DNA of 38,319 nt from an uncultured Bacteroides sp. (GTDB taxonomy: Bacteria > Bacteroidota > Bacteroidia > Bacteroidales > Bacteroidaceae). The position numbers and the translations under genes were made by a program. Shown here piece after piece: positions 7,429-16,124 of this stretch. The notes below the pieces were generated by a model. That model saw nothing but the letters and a program-made list of their open reading frames with translations. It did not search any database and was not told where the DNA came from. Numbering within the stretch: the first letter of the stretch is position 1; each line of letters begins with the position of its first letter. The DNA lies in the NCBI GenBank assembly GCA_946628545.1, contig CAMOWU010000023.1, positions 1 to 38,319 of the forward strand. The letters run 5' to 3'.

Positions 7429-8163
7429 CTACAACTTTGTCTTAACGAGGTCGTAGAGGTAGGTGAGTTTCACCATGATGGCTTGGTTGGCAGAACGTCC
7501 GAAATAGCCCTTCTTGCTGTTGTCGTAAATATCGCCCAGTCCGTAGTAGTAACGTCCGCCGAGGATGAAATGGCCGATGGAAGTCGATAGCTCCAATCCT
7601 GCTCCAGCGGCAATGCCGTACTCAAACTTATTGTCGGGCGAGTGGTCGTACTGATAGACCACCCCATTGGGTCGGTAAGCAGTGTTCCATTCTCCACCAC
7701 CTCGTTTCTCACTCTCTGAGAACCAGTAGCCGAATTGCGGACCGGCTTCGAACACAAACTTCACTCCCTTGCGCTCTTTGCCCCAACCCAATTGCATGAG
7801 CAGAGGCAACTGGATGTAAGAAAAACCACGCTCATAGGTGTTGTTCGTTCCGTCTTCAATCTTCTCCTTCCACCCCAAATTGGCATAGTCCACCTCAATC
7901 AGCACGGCGCAGATGGTGGCGAAATACTTCTCACAGACATAGCGGGTAGAGAAGCCGAAGGTGGGCGACGTCTTGTAGCCTTGTTTGATCTTCGGCACAA
8001 AGTCCATGCTGCTCATCGTCATGCCTGCATTCAGACCTACAGAGAAGTCGTTGCGACGTTCGCCCACCTGTGCATTTGCGTTTAGGCAGAAGAACAACAA
8101 GCACAGGGCAAAGATATGCTTCGCCCTGAACCTGAAATGCAGTATGTCTGTATTTATGATCAT
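7429..8163 (-). CDS. Outer-membrane beta-barrel protein (PorT-like), second gene after the LysM protein
   Basis: A 244-residue protein counted from the ATG at 8163; an in-frame TTG four codons upstream is less likely. A signal peptide with hydrophobic core HIFALCLLFFCL ends NANAQ. The mature part is rich in amphipathic strands (DFSVGLNAGMTMSS, YIQLPLLMQLGWG, VKFVFEAGPQFGYWF, FEYGIAAGAGLELS, GHFILGGRYYYGLGDIY), typical of the outer membrane beta-barrel family of Bacteroidetes. It starts 13 bases after the stop of the LysM/periplasmic-binding gene and is surely cotranscribed with it, suggesting a shared cell-envelope job. The exact function is unknown. Confidence 0.83.
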   Translation of the reverse strand: MIINTDILHFRFRAKHIFALCLLFFCLNANAQVGERRNDFSVGLNAGMTMSSMDFVPKIKQGYKTSPTFGFSTRYVCEKYFATICAVLIEVDYANLGWKEKIEDGTNNTYERGFSYIQLPLLMQLGWGKERKGVKFVFEAGPQFGYWFSESEKRGGGEWNTAYRPNGVVYQYDHSPDNKFEYGIAAGAGLELSTSIGHFILGGRYYYGLGDIYDNSKKGYFGRSANQAIMVKLTYLYDLVKTKL

Positions 8164-8176
8164 GCTCTGGTACAAA

Positions 8177-9751
8177 TTAAAACTCTTGAGTGCCTATGCT
8201 GCCGTCGGTACGGTGGCTGACGATGATCATCTTCTTGTTGATGTATCCACCCGAAGCGTTCACTTTCTGGAACGACAATGGGTTCTGATAGGCTTTCATC
8301 GAAATGCCGTCGAGGTGGCGCTGGAACTTGTCGCCATATTCCCACATGCCTTTGATGAAATAGTAGCCAGAGTCGAAGCCCAGCAGCGCGAACTTAGGAT
8401 GGCTCTTGATCAGGTCGCGGTTGAAGTAGCTCTTGAACTTGTTGGTGAAGGCCACCGTGCGCCAGCCATTGGCATTGTTGTAGAACGTTGCGAAATAGCT
8501 CACGCGATACTTGTTCATGTTGGCTTGGTTCTTCGTGCTGAAGGTTTGCCAAAGCGGATATCCGAACATGGTGATATTGTCGGTCGTGATCTTCTTGTTG
8601 CGCTCCATGGAGTTGAGTTTCAGACAGAGCATCTCAAAAGCGTTCTGAGAACTGGAGGTGGGCACCAGCACATTCTGCTGGTCGGCACTCAGCATCGTCG
8701 AGAGGTTGTCGAGGTCGGCAAAGGCGATGTTGGAGAATCCTTTGCCTTTCTCGGTGAGTTTGCCCTTCAGTCCGTTGAGGAAATCCGTACGCTCCGTCTC
8801 GTTCATTGCCACGAAGATGATGTTGCTGCCTGCATACTGCGATGCAAAGGCATCATAGACCTTATCGTAGATATAGTTCTCGCTGGTGTTCACCTGGAAG
8901 AGGTTGGGACTGTTGTTGGCCAGTCCGTACCTCGATGAGCAAGGCACCACGAGTTGTATGTCGTGCTTGGAGGCATAGGCCGACAACTGCGAGATGTGGT
9001 TGGTGAGGAAGGGACCGAAGATGATGTTGAGGTAGGGGAAGATGCTGTTGCTGGTGGTCAGCGAGTCGATATATCCATTGCTGTCCTTCTCGTCGAAGGT
9101 ATAGACATCAACGTTCACTCCGCCTTTCTTCAGTGAATCCACTGCCAGAAGGAAACCTTCATACATCTCCACCATGCGCTGCGACTCGGCATTCAGTTTG
9201 GCGTTCTGCAGACCGAAAGGCAGGATGACACCCACCTTCACCGACTTCACTCTGTGGATTTTCTCTGCTTCTATCTTTTCCTGCTCTTTTTCTTTCTTCT
9301 CCTTCTCCACTCGTTTAGCCTCTATTTCAGACTTGGTGAAAGGAATGCAGACCTCTTCTCCCTTTTTCACCTTTTCCTTGGTGATCTGGGGGTTGGCGGC
9401 CAGGAACTCGTCCATGCTCAGTCCGAACTTCTTGCAGATGCTATAGACTGTCTCTTTTTTCTCCACCGTGTATGTGGTTCGGCAGTTGGGCTTTTTCTTC
9501 TGTGCCGCCTGGGTTGGGTCAGCGGTTGGTACTTTAGGGGCGGGTATGATGATGATCATGCCTGTCTTGAGGATGTCCATCGACGGATTGGCCTTTTGTA
9601 TGTCCTCTACAGTCACTCCGTTGGCTCGGGCAAGCGAGTAGAGTGTCTCGCCAGCCATCACTTCGTGTGTCTTCTGTCCTGGTGTCTGTGCAAAAACCTG
9701 AACTGTCATTGCCAGGATGAAAACAATGACAGATGAAATACGTTTCAACAT
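8177..9751 (-). CDS. LysM-domain protein with periplasmic ligand-binding-like domain
   Basis: A 524-residue exported protein. The signal peptide (residues 1-21) ends QVFAQ. Two LysM peptidoglycan-binding modules follow: about 28-70 (HEVMAGETLYSLARANGV ... GMIIIIP) and about 91-137 (TYTVEKKETVYSICKKFG ... GEEVCIP). Next come a highly charged Lys/Glu linker (about 138-168) and a long domain (about 170-524) that starts VKVGVILPFGLQNAKL. This domain resembles type I periplasmic binding proteins, as in amino-acid ABC receptors and LpoA. There is no ABC permease nearby, so a transport role is unlikely. A peptidoglycan-anchored sensor or cell-wall-synthesis partner is more plausible, but this is inferred. 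It is first gene of a two-gene operon with the barrel at 7429. Confidence 0.88.
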   Translation of the reverse strand: MLKRISSVIVFILAMTVQVFAQTPGQKTHEVMAGETLYSLARANGVTVEDIQKANPSMDILKTGMIIIIPAPKVPTADPTQAAQKKKPNCRTTYTVEKKETVYSICKKFGLSMDEFLAANPQITKEKVKKGEEVCIPFTKSEIEAKRVEKEKKEKEQEKIEAEKIHRVKSVKVGVILPFGLQNAKLNAESQRMVEMYEGFLLAVDSLKKGGVNVDVYTFDEKDSNGYIDSLTTSNSIFPYLNIIFGPFLTNHISQLSAYASKHDIQLVVPCSSRYGLANNSPNLFQVNTSENYIYDKVYDAFASQYAGSNIIFVAMNETERTDFLNGLKGKLTEKGKGFSNIAFADLDNLSTMLSADQQNVLVPTSSSQNAFEMLCLKLNSMERNKKITTDNITMFGYPLWQTFSTKNQANMNKYRVSYFATFYNNANGWRTVAFTNKFKSYFNRDLIKSHPKFALLGFDSGYYFIKGMWEYGDKFQRHLDGISMKAYQNPLSFQKVNASGGYINKKMIIVSHRTDGSIGTQEF

Positions 9752-9856
9752 ATATTCTGTTCTGATAGTTGTTTTTTTGATTGAATTGAACTTTCATGCC
9801 ATTCGACGATGACATCACAGAGGAAGCCAACACGTCCGATTTTGGCAAATTCGCTA

Positions 9857-9864
9857 CAAAATTA
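9857..9864 (-). promoter_or_regulatory. -7 promoter element for the LysM gene operon
   Basis: TAATTTTG on the minus strand fits TAnnTTTG, about 105 bases upstream of the start codon. A TTTG lies about 26 bases further upstream, a little far for a -33 box. Confidence 0.5.
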
Positions 9865-9949
9865 GTCTTTTTTATTCATTCTCGTACCTCCAAAACAATT
9901 TTGATGTCATTTAAAACGTTATTTTTGCTGAAATTGACCGAGATTTGAC

Positions 9950-9957
9950 TAATTTTG
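9950..9957 (+). promoter_or_regulatory. -7 promoter element for the 9968 gene (near-leaderless)
   Basis: TAATTTTG on the plus strand ends only 10 bases before the ATG at 9968, so the transcript would begin within a few bases of the start codon, or the ATG at 9974 is used. Confidence 0.4.
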
Positions 9958-9967
9958 CGGAAATATT

Positions 9968-10687
9968 ATGAATATGAACAAGAATCTTTACATATTAGTG
10001 CTGGTCTTTTTGTTGGGTAGCCACCTTACAGGGTATGCCCAGAAAGCCACGCCTGTCATCACCTTTTACTCCATCGACGACTCCACCGACGTGAAACTGG
10101 CACCAGGAGAGACGAAAACCACTCAGGCACCAGTCGAACTGACTTGTGATGTCGATATAGACAGTAATGGCTATGATTACGTCTGCAAATGGCAGTTCTA
10201 CCGTACCAAGGGCCAAGAGACACTTTTGTTGACAAGGTATGAAGACTATACCACCTACACACTGACCGAGTCGGGTGGATACAGGATTACATGCACAGTC
10301 ACCTTCACACTCGATGGCGACACCATCGAATACGTGAGCGATCCTTTTGGGGTGACCATCACGGAATCGATGTTGAAATGCCCCAACGGATTCTCACCCA
10401 ACGGAGACGGACGAAACGACGATTTCAAGATCACCTTCAAGTCGATTGTGAAGCTCGAAGCTGTCTTTTACAACCGATGGGGACAGAAACTCCACACACT
10501 GACGCTCGACAATGCGGCTAAAGGATGGGATGGAAGAGTGAATGGAAAATACATCAAGGACGGAGCTTATTTCCTGCAGCTCAATGCGGTAGGTTCGGAC
10601 GGGGTGAAATACAATATCCGCAAGACCATCAATGTGCTCAAAGGATTCACGGAGGGACAGGAGTCGAGTGGCTCGACTGGTTCATAG
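9968..10687 (+). CDS. Secreted protein with gliding-motility-type (T9SS type B) C-terminal sorting domain
   Basis: A 239-residue exported protein. The signal peptide (about 1-21) ends GYAQ. The middle (about 25-135) looks like one or two Ig/PKD-like beta domains (APVELTCDVDIDSNGYDYVCKWQFY; GGYRITCTVTF). The last ~90 residues are a clear CHU_C/type B sorting domain: CPNGFSPNGDGRNDDFKI, then VFYNRWGQKLHTL, GWDGRVNGKYIKDGAYFLQL and RKTINVLKG. Such domains direct export through the type IX system, often to the surface. No partner gene is adjacent; uvrA follows after a 129-bp gap holding a palindromic repeat. The ligand or function is unknown. Confidence 0.9.
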   Translation: MNMNKNLYILVLVFLLGSHLTGYAQKATPVITFYSIDDSTDVKLAPGETKTTQAPVELTCDVDIDSNGYDYVCKWQFYRTKGQETLLLTRYEDYTTYTLTESGGYRITCTVTFTLDGDTIEYVSDPFGVTITESMLKCPNGFSPNGDGRNDDFKITFKSIVKLEAVFYNRWGQKLHTLTLDNAAKGWDGRVNGKYIKDGAYFLQLNAVGSDGVKYNIRKTINVLKGFTEGQESSGSTGS

Positions 10688-10730
10688 TCGGTCCACAACA
10701 ACATTGATTAATCATTTAGTTCACATGTAG

Positions 10731-10750
10731 GGACGCGACGTGTCGCGTCC
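10731..10750. repeat. REP-like palindrome (GGACGCGAC family), copy 1
   Basis: Nine-bp arms GGACGCGAC and GTCGCGTCC flank a two-base centre. Related copies occur at 24677-24696 and 24710-24729, both also intergenic. There is no T-run, so it is not an intrinsic terminator. Confidence 0.75.
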
Positions 10751-10816
10751 GTTGCGGTAAATCAACAACACATTACATGTTTGTAATATAGAACGAAATA
10801 AGGCAGAGGAAGACGC

Positions 10817-13702
10817 ATGGCGGAAGAGATTAGAAAAGACAATGCCAATGAGCAACAGAACAGGGCAGGGGATCCTGCTCTCGATAGCGACATGCAGAAA
10901 TGGATTGAGGTTTATGGCGCAAGAGTCCACAACCTCAAGAACATTGACGTGAGCATACCTCGCGACAGCCTCACCGTCATCACCGGACTGAGCGGCAGTG
11001 GCAAATCGTCGTTGGCCTTCGACACCATTTATGCGGAAGGTCAGCGTCGATATATTGAAACCTTCTCCGCCTATATCCGCAATTTCCTCGGTGGAATGGA
11101 GCGTCCGGATGTCGATAAGATCACAGGATTGAGTCCCGTCATCAGCATCGAGCAGAAGACCACCAATAAAAACCCCCGCTCTACCGTGGGCACAACAACC
11201 GAGATTTATGACTTCCTCCGTCTGCTTTTTGCACGCGCCGCAGATGCCTATTCTTATATCTCAGGCGAGAAAATGGTGCGCTACACCGAGGAACAGGTAC
11301 TCGAACTGGTGCTGAATGAATATGACAACAAGCGCATACTGATACTCGCCCCGCTGGTGCGTTCGAGAAAAGGACACTATCGCGAACTCTTTGAGGACGT
11401 CAGGCGGAAAGGCTATGTCAATGTCAGGGTAGATGGCGAGATGAAAGAAGTGGTTCCAGGAATGAAGGTGGACCGCTATAAGAACCACGACATAGAAGTG
11501 GTGGTCGATAAACTTGCCGTCAACAGGAAGGACACTGACCGACTGAAGAAAAGTCTCGCCATCGCCATGAAACTGGGTGAAGGCCTGGTGATGATTCTCG
11601 ACAAGGATGCTGATGAACTCAAGCATTATTCCAAACGGCTGATGTGTCCCACTTCCGGCATCAGTTACCGCGACCCTGCACCCAACAACTTCTCCTTCAA
11701 TTCTCCGCAAGGCGCATGCCCCAAGTGTAAAGGACTGGGCTTTGTCAACCTTGTAGATGAGGACAAGATCATTCCCGACCGCGACCTCACCATCCGGCAG
11801 GGAGCGTTGGCACCCTTGGGACGCTACAGAGCCACTATGGTCTTCTGGCAAATCGACGCGCTTCTGCAGAAATACGATGCCGACATCGACACACCGGTAC
11901 GCAATCTTCCCGAGGAAGCTGTTCACGACATCATCTATGGTTCGCCCGACAAGGTCAGGATCAAAGCATCACTCATACACACCTCGTCTGACTATTTCGT
12001 GGAATACGAAGGACTGGCCAAGTACATCCAGCAATTGCTCGAACGCGAGCAGTCGGCATCAGCACAGAAATGGGCCGACTCCTTCGACAAAATATGTACC
12101 TGCCCCGAATGCCATGGAGCCAGGCTCAACATCGAGGCATTGCATTATCGCATCGCTGGGAAAAACATCCATGAGCTCTCTTCAATGGATATTGCCGACC
12201 TCTACGAATGGATGTGCGGTCTCAACTTGGAAGGCAAGCAGAAGGCCATTGCTGAGGAGATTCTGAAAGAGATCAAGTCGAGGTTGCGTTTCCTGCTCGA
12301 TGTGGGTCTGGAGTACCTGTCGCTCGGACGTTCGTCGATGAGTCTGTCGGGTGGTGAGAGCCAGCGCATACGTTTGGCCACACAGATCGGTACCCAGCTG
12401 GTGAATGTGCTGTATATTCTTGACGAGCCAAGCATCGGACTCCATCAGCGCGACAATGTGCGGCTCATCCATTCGCTCAAGCGACTGAGGGACATGGGCA
12501 ACTCCATCATCGTCGTGGAACACGACAAAGACATGATGCTCAATGCCGACTACATTGTCGATATAGGTCCCAAGGCTGGTCGATTGGGAGGCGAGGTGGT
12601 GTTTCAAGGCAAGCCTGACCTCATGCTCAAATCTCATTCGCTGACAGCACGCTATCTCAATGGCGAGCTGAAGATGCCTATGGCAAAGGAACGACGCAAG
12701 GGCAACGGCAAATGGCTCGTCCTGCACGATGCCTGTGGCAACAACCTCAAACACGTGGATGTGGCTTTCCCGTTGGGTACGCTCATCTGTGTCACGGGTG
12801 TCAGTGGCAGTGGCAAATCCACGCTGATCAACGACACGCTGCAGCCCATCCTCAGCCAGCATTTCTACCGTTCACTACAGGACCCTCTGCCATACGGCAG
12901 CATAGAAGGTATGGATGAGGTCGATAAGGTCATCAATGTGGACCAAAGCCCGCTGGGACGCACCCCGCGCTCCAATCCCGCCACATATACTGGCGTCTTC
13001 TCCGACATCAGGAACTTGTTTGTGGAGATGCCAGAGGCGAAAGTCAGGGGATACAAGCCCGGCCGATTCTCCTTCAATGTCAAGGGAGGTCGTTGTGAGA
13101 CCTGTGGTGGCAATGGTTATAAGTCGATCGAGATGAACTTCCTGCCCGACGTGCTGGTGCCTTGCGAGACCTGCCATGGCAAACGCTACAACCGCGAGAC
13201 ACTCGAAGTGAGGTTCAAGGGAAAGTCTATTGCCGATGTGCTTGACATGACCATTAACACCGCTGTGGAATTTTTCGACAACCAACCTCATATCCTCAAG
13301 AAAATCAAAGTGATACAGGATGTGGGACTGGGCTATGTCAAACTCGGTCAGCCTTCCACTACATTGTCGGGTGGTGAAAGCCAGAGAGTGAAACTCGCTA
13401 CTGAACTGGCAAAGAAAGACACGGGCAAAACGGTCTATATCCTGGACGAGCCAACCACAGGACTGCATTTCGAGGACATCAAGGTGCTGATGAACGTGCT
13501 CAACCGACTGGTTGACAAAGGCAACACCGTCATCGTGATAGAGCACAATCTCGATGTCATCAAGATGGCCGACTACATCATCGACATGGGGCCAGAAGGA
13601 GGACGCGGTGGTGGTCAGGTGATGGTTGTCGGCACCCCAGAGGAAGTGGCGAACAGTGGAAAAGGATATACCAGCCAATTTTTGAAAAAAGAATTGGAAT
13701 GA
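10817..13702 (+). CDS. uvrA: Excinuclease ABC subunit A
   Basis: A 961-residue DNA-damage recognition ATPase of nucleotide excision repair; it dimerises and loads UvrB. Two ABC cassettes are intact: Walker [10 protein letters not shown] (57-65) and GVSGSGKST, signatures [15 protein letters not shown] and [15 protein letters not shown], and Walker [12 protein letters not shown] and [11 protein letters not shown]. The C-terminal zinc module keeps CETC and CETC separated by about 20 residues. In the first zinc module the expected CxxC reads CPTS (C277, S280), while C301 and C304 are present, so one ligand is missing. A ~25-residue polar N-terminal extension precedes the conserved start. Bacteroidetes often carry two UvrA paralogues; which one this is cannot be told here. 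Confidence 0.96.
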   Translation: MAEEIRKDNANEQQNRAGDPALDSDMQKWIEVYGARVHNLKNIDVSIPRDSLTVITGLSGSGKSSLAFDTIYAEGQRRYIETFSAYIRNFLGGMERPDVDKITGLSPVISIEQKTTNKNPRSTVGTTTEIYDFLRLLFARAADAYSYISGEKMVRYTEEQVLELVLNEYDNKRILILAPLVRSRKGHYRELFEDVRRKGYVNVRVDGEMKEVVPGMKVDRYKNHDIEVVVDKLAVNRKDTDRLKKSLAIAMKLGEGLVMILDKDADELKHYSKRLMCPTSGISYRDPAPNNFSFNSPQGACPKCKGLGFVNLVDEDKIIPDRDLTIRQGALAPLGRYRATMVFWQIDALLQKYDADIDTPVRNLPEEAVHDIIYGSPDKVRIKASLIHTSSDYFVEYEGLAKYIQQLLEREQSASAQKWADSFDKICTCPECHGARLNIEALHYRIAGKNIHELSSMDIADLYEWMCGLNLEGKQKAIAEEILKEIKSRLRFLLDVGLEYLSLGRSSMSLSGGESQRIRLATQIGTQLVNVLYILDEPSIGLHQRDNVRLIHSLKRLRDMGNSIIVVEHDKDMMLNADYIVDIGPKAGRLGGEVVFQGKPDLMLKSHSLTARYLNGELKMPMAKERRKGNGKWLVLHDACGNNLKHVDVAFPLGTLICVTGVSGSGKSTLINDTLQPILSQHFYRSLQDPLPYGSIEGMDEVDKVINVDQSPLGRTPRSNPATYTGVFSDIRNLFVEMPEAKVRGYKPGRFSFNVKGGRCETCGGNGYKSIEMNFLPDVLVPCETCHGKRYNRETLEVRFKGKSIADVLDMTINTAVEFFDNQPHILKKIKVIQDVGLGYVKLGQPSTTLSGGESQRVKLATELAKKDTGKTVYILDEPTTGLHFEDIKVLMNVLNRLVDKGNTVIVIEHNLDVIKMADYIIDMGPEGGRGGGQVMVVGTPEEVANSGKGYTSQFLKKELE

Positions 13703-13777
13703 TCATCTTTTATGCACATCTTTTATAATAAAACGCCAGATTATCCGTTTTTTTTAATTAAATGTGCAAATAAAAAG

Positions 13778-15214
13778 ATGAAACACAGACATTCAATACT
13801 TTATATCTTATCCATAGTCGTTTCGACAATCATGCTGATGGCTTGCTCTGACGAGGAGAAGTTCACCAGCTCCCCGTCGCATCCCTTGACTTTTTCCGAA
13901 GACACCCTCAAGTTCGACACCGTATTCACCACAATCGGTTCATCCACCCAGTGGCTGAAGGTTTTCAATCCCAACAGCGATGGCGTGCGTCTGTCCAACA
14001 TCAGTCTCGCCAGCGGAGGAAAAAGTGGTTTTTATATGAATGTCGATGGGCAGTCGGGGACTAACTTCAGCAATGTGGAAATCGCGCATAAAGACAGTAT
14101 CTTCATTTTTGTGGAAGTGAATGTGGACCCAACAGACGAGGACTCCCCCGTGTTGATAGAAGACTCCATCCTGTTTGTGCATGAGAACGGAATGAAGCAG
14201 TACGTCAATCTTATAGCTTATGGGCAGGATGTCATCATCATGGATCATGTCTGCTTCGAAACCGATACCACCCTTGCCGTATCAAGACCTTACCTTGTAT
14301 ATGATAGTCTGGTGGTAGCTCCAGGACACACACTGACCCTGTCGGAGGGCACCAGCCTGTATTTCCACTCACGCGCCAGTCTTATCGTCCATGGCACACT
14401 GATTAGCAATGGTTCGCTTGAACGGCCCGTGATGATGCGGGGCGACCGCCTCGACAGAATGTTCGAATACTTGCCTTACGACCGGCTCGACGCGCAGTGG
14501 GGTGGGGTGTGGCTCACGAAGGAAAGCACAGGCAACGTGATCAACTACACCGACATCCATTCTGGCTCCTATGGCATCAGGTGTGAGGAGTCTGGATTCG
14601 ATGACTATAAACTCTTCATGACCAACAGCACCATCCATAATGTGGCTGGTCCTGGACTCTGTCTCAACTATTGCTCCACTTATGTCGCCAACAGCCAGAT
14701 CAGTAATGCCAACACCTATTGCGTCGATATCTTTGGCGGATATGCCCGATTTGAGCAATGCACCATCGCTCAGTTCTATCCTTGGAAAGAACACGACGGG
14801 GCTGTGAGGTTCTACAACATGCGCAACGACACCATCGCCGACCTCCATCAGGCCGCTTTCTACAACTGCTATGTCACGGGCAGCCATGAGGATGAGATCT
14901 TCGGTGAGAATGTCAACTCAAGCAATTATGGGGAAGTGTTGTTCAATTATCATTTCGAGAACAGTGTGCTGGCCACCGTCATCGCCGAGGACGACACCAA
15001 TTTCGTGTCGTGCACCATCGACACCCTTGAGCATCACGCCGACAATTTCCGCACCATCGACACGGACAACTACATCTACGACTTCCGTCTCGACACCCTC
15101 TCCGTAGCCCGTGGCAAGGCCTCCGATAAATTCCTCACAGACTATCCCACCGACCGTCTCGGCATCCAGCGCCAAGCAGGCAGCGTCGATGCCGGCTGCT
15201 ATCAGTTTCAATAG
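13778..15214 (+). CDS. Lipoprotein with predicted right-handed beta-helix
   Basis: A 478-residue lipoprotein counted from the ATG at 13778; an in-frame upstream ATG at 13712 would put a non-signal extension ahead of the signal peptide. The lipobox is LMAC with C23, followed by SDEE. Residues 40-130 look like a beta-sandwich (FDTVFTTIGSSTQWLKVFNPNSDGVRLSNISL). Residues about 170-400 have the short repeated strands and turns of a parallel beta-helix (VWLTKESTGNVINYTDIHSG; IHNVAGPGLCLNYCSTYVANSQIS). The C-terminus reads 'DRLGIQRQAGSVDAGCYQF', a motif often seen in Bacteroidetes beta-helix lipoproteins. Probably surface- or periplasm-facing and possibly glycan-binding, but no catalytic residues are identifiable. 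It is only 75 bp downstream of uvrA. Confidence 0.85.
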   Translation: MKHRHSILYILSIVVSTIMLMACSDEEKFTSSPSHPLTFSEDTLKFDTVFTTIGSSTQWLKVFNPNSDGVRLSNISLASGGKSGFYMNVDGQSGTNFSNVEIAHKDSIFIFVEVNVDPTDEDSPVLIEDSILFVHENGMKQYVNLIAYGQDVIIMDHVCFETDTTLAVSRPYLVYDSLVVAPGHTLTLSEGTSLYFHSRASLIVHGTLISNGSLERPVMMRGDRLDRMFEYLPYDRLDAQWGGVWLTKESTGNVINYTDIHSGSYGIRCEESGFDDYKLFMTNSTIHNVAGPGLCLNYCSTYVANSQISNANTYCVDIFGGYARFEQCTIAQFYPWKEHDGAVRFYNMRNDTIADLHQAAFYNCYVTGSHEDEIFGENVNSSNYGEVLFNYHFENSVLATVIAEDDTNFVSCTIDTLEHHADNFRTIDTDNYIYDFRLDTLSVARGKASDKFLTDYPTDRLGIQRQAGSVDAGCYQFQ

Positions 15215-15241
15215 AATACAGCTATAGAATTCTGTATTTCA

Positions 15242-15271
15242 GGCTATGGCATTTATGTTATAGCCTTTTTT
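15242..15271 (+). terminator. Intrinsic terminator of the lipoprotein gene
   Basis: The stem GGCTAT (15242-15247) with ATAGCC (15260-15265) is followed by six T. It lies 27 bases past the lipoprotein stop codon. Confidence 0.75.
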
Positions 15272-15461
15272 CTGTATTATTAGAAATGGATTTTTCAATC
15301 TACATATACTCTCTATCTGTTATTCGGATTTTTCTGAGTTGTATGGCAGAAAGAGTAATATTTTACATTCTAATATTATATGTTCTTTTTCAATCTTTTT
15401 ATGGAATTACGTTCCTAACCGTATCCAACAGGTTCTGTATCCATTTGTCGAAATGGGGGCA

Positions 15462-16124
15462 TTAAGAGCGGAGTGTATCTATCCCGATTTCTTTTGTTAC
15501 AGCCTTTCCTGTGGCAGGTTTATTATACCGGTAAAGGGTGTGCCTTTCCCCCTCAATTGCTCTTATAATGCGTTTGCTGGGAGCGGTGTTCATACCATCG
15601 TCAATGAGTTCTGGATTCCCCGTTTGTACCAAATCCCTGCTGAGTTGTTGGCATCCTTTAATACTGTTGGGATACAGTTGCTTCAAGTGGTCGATACCAC
15701 AAAAGAGAAGGGCTTCGAACTCATGCAATTGGATATAAGGAATAAAACGGGAATCTTTAATGTCGGTCTTAAAGTAGTTTTCAAGCGATTCCACCCGAAG
15801 ATAAGGATCATGAATTGTTACCGCATCAGCATAGCCAGGGAAATCATTGGGCAAGGCATAATAGTCGAACATTGTTGTAAAGACATGGCTCTCATAATCA
15901 CTATCCTGATGAATATGTAATAAAAGATCAACATCGGTCTTTACTTGTATGTACGAGAGCATCCCTCCACGTGTATTCTGCTTTTTGTTTGTTGTAAGAA
16001 GAACACTTTTGATTCCTGTGATTCCATGAGCTTGTAGATAAGGTCGTAGAACAGCCTCAACGAAGCCTTGCTCAGTCTGACCTTCACATAGAACATGAAC
16101 TATTTTAACTTTCATACTACTCAT
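15462..16124 (-). CDS. DUF4276 family protein (TOPRIM-like, probable nuclease partner)
   Basis: A 220-residue protein. The family pattern is clear: an N-terminal strand and acidic motif 'VHVLCEGQTEQGFVEAVL' (E14), 'FTTMFDYYALPNDFPG' (D87) and 'RFIPYIQLHEFEALLF' (134-141). The spacing of E14 and D87 resembles a TOPRIM fold, as in OLD nucleases and AriB-type proteins, so metal-dependent nuclease or effector activity is plausible but unproven. Its ATG overlaps the stop of the upstream ATPase by the four bases ATGA, indicating translational coupling. Both genes look more AT-rich than their neighbours, suggesting transfer. With the ATPase it forms a probable anti-phage or toxin-like module. Downstream to 15271 I see no further gene. 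Confidence 0.88.
   Translation of the reverse strand: MSSMKVKIVHVLCEGQTEQGFVEAVLRPYLQAHGITGIKSVLLTTNKKQNTRGGMLSYIQVKTDVDLLLHIHQDSDYESHVFTTMFDYYALPNDFPGYADAVTIHDPYLRVESLENYFKTDIKDSRFIPYIQLHEFEALLFCGIDHLKQLYPNSIKGCQQLSRDLVQTGNPELIDDGMNTAPSKRIIRAIEGERHTLYRYNKPATGKAVTKEIGIDTLRS

Noticed and set aside
10731-10750. Terminator after the type B sorting-domain gene
   Set aside because: The palindrome has no following T-run and recurs elsewhere, so it is treated as a REP-like repeat.
13712-13777. Upstream start for the beta-helix lipoprotein
   Set aside because: It would place 22 residues ahead of a normal lipoprotein signal peptide; the ATG at 13778 gives a proper signal and lipobox.
15339-15920. 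193-codon plus-strand frame across the DUF4276 gene
   Set aside because: Antisense to a gene with clear DUF4276 motifs and translational coupling; no motif in the product.
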